This document shows positions 7,121 through 11,197 of a DNA stretch of 11,197 nucleotides, piece after piece. Each line of letters opens with the position of its first letter. The stretch's first letter is position 1. The DNA is from Haloferacaceae archaeon (lineage in GTDB: Archaea; Halobacteriota; Halobacteria; Halobacteriales; Haloferacaceae): NCBI GenBank assembly GCA_028274825.1, contig JAQCMZ010000179.1, forward strand, positions 1 through 11,197, read 5' to 3'. A program made the translations under genes and the position numbers. The notes under the pieces were generated by a model. That model was not told the origin of the DNA. It did not search any database and saw only the letters and a program-made list of their open reading frames with translations.

Positions 7121-7200
7121 CAATCTCGAGACGTCCCTGTTCGGTCGCAATCGCGCAATCTCGAGACGTCCCTGTTCGGTCGCAATCGCGCAATCTCGAG
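7121..7200. repeat. Perfect 35-bp tandem repeat, 2.3 copies, abutting the element's right end
   Basis: Units at 7121-7155 and 7156-7190 are identical over all 35 bp, and the first 10 bp (CAATCTCGAG) recur at 7191-7200. Each unit begins with TCTCGAGA-type palindromic sequence. The repeat starts within a few bases of the presumed right end of the tnpB element. The identity of the copies implies a recent duplication or ongoing homogenisation. There are no spacers, so it is not a CRISPR array. Confidence 0.9.
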
Positions 7201-7256
7201 AGAGACATCTACCCGTGGTATTGAGTTGTTCCGTCGAGAATCACCAGTTGGTTTTG

Positions 7257-7324
7257 TCACGCGAGATCACGCCTTAGCCCGTCTACCGGCGGATTCTGGG
7301 TTCGATTCAGCGCCGCGTGAACCA
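7257..7324 (+). other. tRNA-like relic: acceptor-type stem, T-loop-like motif and CCA
   Basis: TCACGCG (7257-7263) pairs perfectly with CGCGTGA (7314-7320), which is followed by A and CCA, as at a tRNA 3' end. GGTTCGATTC (7299-7308), the typical T-loop sequence, lies just inside. The enclosed segment is about eight nucleotides too short for a full tRNA, the T-stem does not pair properly, and no sound anticodon arm forms. It is at best a decayed or partial tRNA and may be chance. Confidence 0.3.
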
Positions 7325-7350
7325 CACCGATTCCTCCCCGCAATAGGGTT

Positions 7351-7375
7351 CACACTCGTGTATCAACGACGTGTG
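7351..7375 (+). repeat. Strong hairpin upstream of elp3
   Basis: CACACTCGT (7351-7359) pairs with ACGACGTGTG (7366-7375) as nine base pairs with one bulged C over a 6-nt loop. It lies about 150 bp before the elp3 promoter. It could be an operator-like site or an RNA fold; no runs of T follow it. Confidence 0.4.
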
Positions 7376-7520
7376 AGGACTCGATTATCCTGATCGTCTG
7401 GTCAATGTGGCTGATGAGACAGACGGTCCACCCATTTAGCGGCGGAAGGATGTCACCAACCGTGGCAGTATCGCAGGTGTCTGCCGGCACGTGTCGGACT
7501 GACGGGCGGGGAGCGACACG

Positions 7521-7527
7521 CTTATTC
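7521..7527 (+). promoter_or_regulatory. TATA-like box for elp3
   Basis: CTTATTC lies 25-31 nt before the ATG at 7552, which has no Shine-Dalgarno sequence. This fits a leaderless transcript and supports the ATG at 7552 over the in-frame ATG at 7405. A nearby ATATAA (7541-7546) is too close to the start to serve. Confidence 0.5.
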
Positions 7528-7551
7528 GCCGCACACGGCCATATAACGGTA

Positions 7552-9261
7552 ATGAGTACGGACGCGACTGCCGAGGAAGATGTCTTCGAGCGCGTCTGTC
7601 AGGAACTGGTCGGCCAGATCGCCGCGGGAGAAATCGAGCGGGATGAGCTTGAGAAAGTCAAGCGAGAGGTCTGCTCGAAACACTCTGCCCCGAAGGTGCC
7701 GCGCAACTCTGATCTGCTCGACAGAGCGCCTGATGAGCGACGCGAAGAGGTGAGACAGGTAGTCCAGCGCAAACCTGTCAGAACGGCTTCTGGAGTCTCA
7801 CCGGTGGCGATCATGACCTCTCCACACAATTGTCCACACGGCAAATGTCTGTACTGTCCCGGTGGGCCTGCTAGTGAGTTTTCTTCAGCGCAGTCATACA
7901 CCGGCCATGAGCCTGCCGCCGCCCGAGGAAAGCAAAACGAATACGACCCATACGGGCAGGTGACACTCCGACTGGAACAACTCCGTCAGATTGGCCACCC
8001 CGTCGACAAGGTGGAACTCATCTTGATGGGTGGGACGATGACTGCTCGTTCACACGATTATCAAGAGTGGTTCGTCAAGCGGGCAATCGAAGCGATGAAC
8101 GATTACAGTCTGGAAAACAACCCGAATCCGTCTCAAAGGGAGTCGTTCGCTCCGGCCCCTGGAGATATCGAGTTCAGTTACCTCGAAGACGTGATCGCGG
8201 ACAACGAGACGAACGAGATCCGAAATATCGCGACGACCTTCGAGACGAAGCCGGACTGGTGTGACCCCGAACAGATCGACCGGATGCTAGAGCTTGGCGG
8301 AACGAAAGTCGAGGTTGGCGTCCAGACCACCTACGAGCGGATCAACCGCGAGATGCACCGCGGTCACGGCACGCAGGCCTCTCGAGACGCCAACCGACGG
8401 CTCCGAGACGCGGCGTTCAAAGTGGGGTTTCACATGATGCCTGGCCAGCCGGGAATGACCCGCGAGATGTGTCTGGAAGACTTCCGCCGGCTGTTCGCTG
8501 ATCCTGCCTGGCGGCCGGATTATCTGAAAATCTACCCGACACTCGTTGTCGAGGGCACCCGAGTGTACGACATGTGGCAGCGTGAAGAATACGACCCGCT
8601 GACGAGTGAGGAGGCTACAGGGCTGGTCGCGGAGATCATGGATCTCATTCCCGAGTACACTCGGCTCCAACGGGTCCAGCGAGACATCCCGGCGAACCTG
8701 ATCGATGCCGGCGTGCAGAAGTCGAATCTTCGCCAGTTAGCTGCCAACGAGGCTCGAGACCGTGGATACAACATCCGCGACATTCGCGCCCGCGAGGTTG
8801 GTCACAACGACCCTGATCCGGATCCTGACGCGATCGAGTTGCAGACAACTCGCTATCAGGCTGGCGGCGGCACTGAGCATTTCATCTCGTTTGAAGACCC
8901 TGTGCGAGGGCTTTTGATCGGATTCTGCAGACTCCGATTCCCGTCGTATGCTCCGGGACAGTCCGGCGGGTCTGGTGGCGGTCCGCCGCGTGAGCCAGTC
9001 CGTCGCGAACTCGCTGAGGCTGCACTGGTGCGAGAACTCCACGTGTACGGCAGTCAAGTCGGGCTCGACACGGGAGACGCTGATGGCAACGACTGGCAAC
9101 ACCGTGGATACGGGCGACAATTGCTGTCTCACGCTGAGGCACTCGCTCGTGATGCCGGCTTCGAGAAGTTGTCAGTCATCTCTGGGATCGGTGCCCGCCA
9201 GTACTACCGCGAGAAACTCGAGTATCATCAGGACGGCCCGTACGTCTCGAAACAGCTCTGA
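7552..9261 (+). CDS. elp3: Elp3: tRNA wobble-uridine-34 modifying radical SAM/acetyltransferase
   Basis: Elp3 uses S-adenosylmethionine and acetyl-CoA to begin carboxymethyl-type modification at C5 of uridine 34 in tRNA anticodons, tuning decoding and frame keeping. In archaea it acts without the other Elongator subunits. The 569-aa protein has an N-terminal tRNA-binding part (about 1-80), a radical SAM domain (about 85-400) with the cluster motif CPHGKCLYC (C94, C99, C102), the CPGGPASEFSSAQSYTGHEPAA segment region at 102-123, the MGGTMTAR loop (159-166) and the GVQTTYERI strand (256-264), then a C-terminal GNAT domain (about 430-569) with the acetyl-CoA loop RGYGRQL (518-524) and ISGIGARQYYREKLEY near the end. 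Length and key residues are normal, so it should be active. A Gly/Ser-rich insertion (469-480) lies inside the GNAT part. The ATG at 7552 is chosen because a TATA-like box sits 25 nt upstream. It is followed by a SHOCT-domain gene and rqcH on the same strand. Confidence 0.95.
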   Translation: MSTDATAEEDVFERVCQELVGQIAAGEIERDELEKVKREVCSKHSAPKVPRNSDLLDRAPDERREEVRQVVQRKPVRTASGVSPVAIMTSPHNCPHGKCLYCPGGPASEFSSAQSYTGHEPAAARGKQNEYDPYGQVTLRLEQLRQIGHPVDKVELILMGGTMTARSHDYQEWFVKRAIEAMNDYSLENNPNPSQRESFAPAPGDIEFSYLEDVIADNETNEIRNIATTFETKPDWCDPEQIDRMLELGGTKVEVGVQTTYERINREMHRGHGTQASRDANRRLRDAAFKVGFHMMPGQPGMTREMCLEDFRRLFADPAWRPDYLKIYPTLVVEGTRVYDMWQREEYDPLTSEEATGLVAEIMDLIPEYTRLQRVQRDIPANLIDAGVQKSNLRQLAANEARDRGYNIRDIRAREVGHNDPDPDPDAIELQTTRYQAGGGTEHFISFEDPVRGLLIGFCRLRFPSYAPGQSGGSGGGPPREPVRRELAEAALVRELHVYGSQVGLDTGDADGNDWQHRGYGRQLLSHAEALARDAGFEKLSVISGIGARQYYREKLEYHQDGPYVSKQL

Positions 9262-9384
9262 TTGACAGCTAATCCCGACTCTGGTTGCAGTCTCAGTCGC
9301 AGTCTTGCTCTTGGAGTGGCCTCTCGTGATCGGGGCTGAAACCACCGTCTCCGAGTGGTGTAGCGGGCTCTGAAGAGACGGTAC

Positions 9385-9391
9385 GTTTATC
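9385..9391 (+). promoter_or_regulatory. TATA-like box for the SHOCT-domain gene
   Basis: GTTTATC lies 25-31 nt before the ATG at 9416 in otherwise GC-rich sequence and no Shine-Dalgarno motif follows. It fits a leaderless start, so the gene is probably transcribed separately from elp3, whose stop is 154 bp upstream. Confidence 0.5.
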
Positions 9392-9415
9392 TAATCTCGC
9401 TAGCGACTGGTTCTA

Positions 9416-9817
9416 ATGAATTCCATCGTCGGTGATAGACTCCGACGGAACGCGACGACAATCGTATGGATAATCGCGACCGGTATCTGGATGGGGGCAC
9501 TAGCCGGAGACTACGGCTGGTGGTTGCCGGCGTTGATATTTGGCTACGTGGTTTTGGTTCCTGTCACAGGAATCCTCGCGAGAGACGGCGAGACTGGGAC
9601 CCTTGTGACGCGAGTTCCGGCCGAGCCAGACAAAAATGGAGATCCCGTGTCTCGACACACGGACGATACTGCGGCAGATTTCTGTCCAGACGGGGCCTTA
9701 GAAACACTTCGTGAACGGTACGCACGGGGGGAGATCACCGATGACCAATTCGAACAGAAACTTCAACGACTCGTCGCGACCGGATCTATCGAGGATTTCG
9801 ACAACTGGGGCCATTAG
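9416..9817 (+). CDS. SHOCT domain-containing small membrane protein
   Basis: This 133-aa protein has two N-terminal hydrophobic helices (about 13-30 and 35-54), a polar linker rich in Asp and Thr (about 57-92) and a C-terminal SHOCT domain (94-120). The SHOCT pattern is clear in LETLRERYARGEITDDQFEQKL: a short helix, the turn ARGEIT, and a second helix. SHOCT is a short domain common at the ends of archaeal and bacterial membrane proteins and is thought to aid oligomerisation. No precise function is known for this type, which is abundant in haloarchaea. The second helix has Trp-rich ends (GWW at 34-36), and the C-terminal tail should face the cytoplasm if the two helices form a simple hairpin. 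The gene lies between elp3 and rqcH, 154 and 146 bp away, so shared function is not implied. Confidence 0.85.
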   Translation: MNSIVGDRLRRNATTIVWIIATGIWMGALAGDYGWWLPALIFGYVVLVPVTGILARDGETGTLVTRVPAEPDKNGDPVSRHTDDTAADFCPDGALETLRERYARGEITDDQFEQKLQRLVATGSIEDFDNWGH

Positions 9818-9936
9818 ACAGTTCGTTGTTCAATCGTGAGAGAGGGCACTGACCTTCTGTATCTAAATCAGAGTGGTGACATCGGAGGATTCGCCACTGG
9901 TCACGGTTCTCTCCTGTCCGACGACAACGACACCCC

Positions 9937-9942
9937 TTTTTT
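9937..9942 (+). promoter_or_regulatory. T-run upstream of rqcH: promoter element or terminator
   Basis: Six T (9937-9942) lie 22-27 nt before the rqcH ATG, the TATA-box distance for a leaderless gene. The same run is 120 bp past the SHOCT-gene stop and could terminate that transcript. I cannot separate the two roles. Confidence 0.35.
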
Positions 9943-9963
9943 CCCGCCGTCTCTATCTAGAGC

Positions 9964-11197
9964 ATGGAGCCGAAGCAGGAGCTATCAAGTATTGACCTCC
10001 GCGCGCTCGTCGCCGAATTAAGCCGTTACGAGGGTGCAGTGGTCGACAAGGCCTACCTATATGATGCGGATCTGGTTCGGCTGAAACTTCGCGATTTCGA
10101 CCGCGGGCGGATAGAGTTGCTCGTCCAGTTAGGCGATATCAAACGGGTTCACGTCGCCGATGTGGATCACGTCGATGATGCCCCCGGGCGACCCCCAGAC
10201 TTTGCGAAGATGCTGCGCAACCGGATCGCTGGTGCCAATCTTGTCGATGTGTCACAGTACGAATTCGACCGGATTCTTGTGTTCGAATTCGAACGGACCG
10301 ATCAAAACACCACCCTGGTAGCCGAGTTGTTCGGAGAAGGAAATCTGGCGGTGCTCGACGAGACGGGTGAGGTAGTTGACTCGCTGTCGACGGTGAGACT
10401 CCGCTCACGAACTGTGGCCCCGGGTGCTCCCTACGAGTACCCGTCGACGCGATTGAATCCACTCGAAGTCGGGTTCGACGCGTTCCGTGACCGGATGGAC
10501 GAGTCGGAGGCAGATATCGTCCGAACGCTGGCGACCCAGCTGAACCTCGGCGGACTATACGCCGAAGAGGTGTGTTCTCGGGCGGGAATCGACAAAGAAA
10601 CACCGGTCGGCGACGCCGACGACGCTCTGTTCCGGGCTGTCCACGATGGGCTGGACCGGATCGCGACCGATCTCAAGTCGGGGACACTCGACCCTCGCGT
10701 TTACTCTGAAGATGAAACCGTTGTCGACGTGGCACCGTTCCCGCTGGCCGAGCGGGAAGAGCGTGGACTCTCCGCAGAGTCGTACGAGTCTTTTAATGAC
10801 GCCGTCGACGACTACTTTCATCACCTCGAACTGGACGCTGACACCGGTGAACAATCCGACACCGGCCCGGATTTTGAGGCAGAAATCGCGACACAAAAGC
10901 GGATTATTCAACAACAGAAGGGTGCCATCGAAGGCTTCGAAACCCAAGCTGAGGAAGAACAAACTCGGGCTGAACTCCTCTATGCCAACTACGATCTCGT
11001 CGATGAAGTGCTGTCGACAGTGCAGACAGCGCGTGCTGAGGGAATCCCCTGGGGACAAATCGAGGAGACTCTGGCGGCGGGTGCCGAACAGGGAATCCCC
11101 GCCGCCGAAGCAGTGCGCGACATTGACGCCGCTAACGGGACCGTCACGATCGATATCGACCAGATGAGTATCCCGCTGGACGCGTCGATGGGCGTCG
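9964..11197 (+). CDS. rqcH: Ribosome quality-control factor RqcH (NFACT/Rqc2/NEMF family), N-terminal part; 3' end outside window
   Basis: RqcH binds large ribosomal subunits blocked by peptidyl-tRNA and, in bacteria, recruits tRNA-Ala to add C-terminal alanine tails that mark the stalled chain for degradation. Eukaryotic Rqc2/NEMF is the counterpart. The 411 visible residues start MEPKQELSSIDLRAL, with the NFACT-N domain (about 8-150) containing KMLRNRIAGANL (82-93) and the FDRIL segment, whose D102-R103 pair matches the Asp-Arg motif needed for tRNA recruitment in Bacillus RqcH. A helix-hairpin-helix region (about 180-240) and a charged coiled coil (about 302-336) follow, and the last residues lead into the second coiled-coil/NFACT-R part beyond the edge. 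No stop occurs before the window ends. A T-rich box 22-27 nt upstream and the absence of a Shine-Dalgarno sequence support the ATG at 9964. Elp3 lies upstream on the same strand. Confidence 0.93.
   Translation, partial: MEPKQELSSIDLRALVAELSRYEGAVVDKAYLYDADLVRLKLRDFDRGRIELLVQLGDIKRVHVADVDHVDDAPGRPPDFAKMLRNRIAGANLVDVSQYEFDRILVFEFERTDQNTTLVAELFGEGNLAVLDETGEVVDSLSTVRLRSRTVAPGAPYEYPSTRLNPLEVGFDAFRDRMDESEADIVRTLATQLNLGGLYAEEVCSRAGIDKETPVGDADDALFRAVHDGLDRIATDLKSGTLDPRVYSEDETVVDVAPFPLAEREERGLSAESYESFNDAVDDYFHHLELDADTGEQSDTGPDFEAEIATQKRIIQQQKGAIEGFETQAEEEQTRAELLYANYDLVDEVLSTVQTARAEGIPWGQIEETLAAGAEQGIPAAEAVRDIDAANGTVTIDIDQMSIPLDASMGV

Larger units (their letters stand above)
5611..7124 (+). mobile_element. 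Decayed IS200/IS605-type element carrying tnpB only (IS1341-like)
   Basis: The element has a hairpin near its presumed left end, one tnpB pseudogene and a hairpin at its presumed right end, with no tnpA in the window. This layout fits the haloarchaeal tnpB-only elements often called IS1341-type. Such elements lack terminal inverted repeats and target duplications, so the borders given are estimates from the hairpins. With tnpB broken in several places and tnpA absent, the copy can move only if helped by another element, if at all. It sits between the S1/OB/DHH gene and elp3. Confidence 0.6.
7225..7551. other. Gene-free region between the tnpB relic and elp3
   Basis: This 327-bp stretch contains a tRNA-like relic and a strong hairpin (listed separately) and the elp3 promoter. 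The elp3 frame is open back to an ATG at 7405, but the 49 residues this would add do not resemble the Elp3 N-terminus. Confidence 0.5.

Noticed and set aside
7121..7200. CRISPR array
   Set aside because: The 35-bp units are directly adjacent with no spacers, there are only 2.3 copies, and no cas gene is nearby.
7257..7324. Functional tRNA gene
   Set aside because: It is too short, the T-stem mispairs and no anticodon stem forms; kept only as a possible relic.
7405..7551. Longer start (ATG at 7405) for elp3
   Set aside because: The 49 extra residues do not look like an Elp3 N-terminus, and a well-placed TATA-like box precedes the ATG at 7552.
9836..10021. 61-codon frame between the SHOCT gene and rqcH
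   Set aside because: It overlaps the start of rqcH in another frame, begins with GTG without a ribosome binding site, and has no recognisable features.
10555..11167. Open frames on both strands over rqcH
   Set aside because: They are out of frame with a clearly recognisable RqcH reading frame, which is open through to the window edge.

Overview
The window looks like chromosomal DNA from a haloarchaeon (class Halobacteria). The proteins are rich in Asp and Glu, and the best matches I can make from memory are haloarchaeal families. Several genes have a TATA-like box about 25-30 nt before the start codon with no Shine-Dalgarno sequence, the pattern of leaderless haloarchaeal transcripts. Identifications are from motif recognition only; no search was run.

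Layout, left to right: (1) the C-terminal part of a photolyase/cryptochrome-family flavoprotein, cut by the left edge (2-658, +). (2) A two-domain rhodanese-type thiosulfate sulfurtransferase (1016-1909, -) with a T-tract just after its stop. (3) A small YIP1-like membrane protein (2304-2894, +). (4) A spacer with five copies of CTCGA. (5) A 771-aa nucleic-acid-binding protein (3168-5483, +) built as Zn-finger, S1, long acidic linker, OB-fold and RecJ/DHH-like domain, in which the DHH catalytic motifs are largely eroded. (6) A decayed IS200/IS605-type element carrying a tnpB pseudogene (about 5611-7124) with two frameshifts, a nonsense codon and a lost stop. Its probable right-end hairpin runs straight into a perfect 35-bp tandem repeat. 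(7) A gene-free stretch (7225-7551) with a tRNA-like relic and a hairpin. (8) Elp3, the radical-SAM/acetyltransferase tRNA wobble-uridine enzyme (7552-9261, +). (9) A small two-helix membrane protein with a SHOCT domain (9416-9817, +). (10) The N-terminal 411 residues of the ribosome quality-control factor RqcH/NFACT (9964 to the right edge, +). This last gene has no stop inside the window.

The right half therefore holds two translation-related genes, Elp3 (decoding) and RqcH (rescue of stalled large subunits), in the same orientation but each with its own apparent promoter. The left half is a mix of repair, sulfur and membrane functions with no clear operon.

The most interesting protein is the S1/OB/DHH one. 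It looks like a RecJ-family paralogue that kept the fold but lost metal-binding residues, as eukaryotic Cdc45 did. The most interesting DNA is the junction at the right end of the tnpB element.
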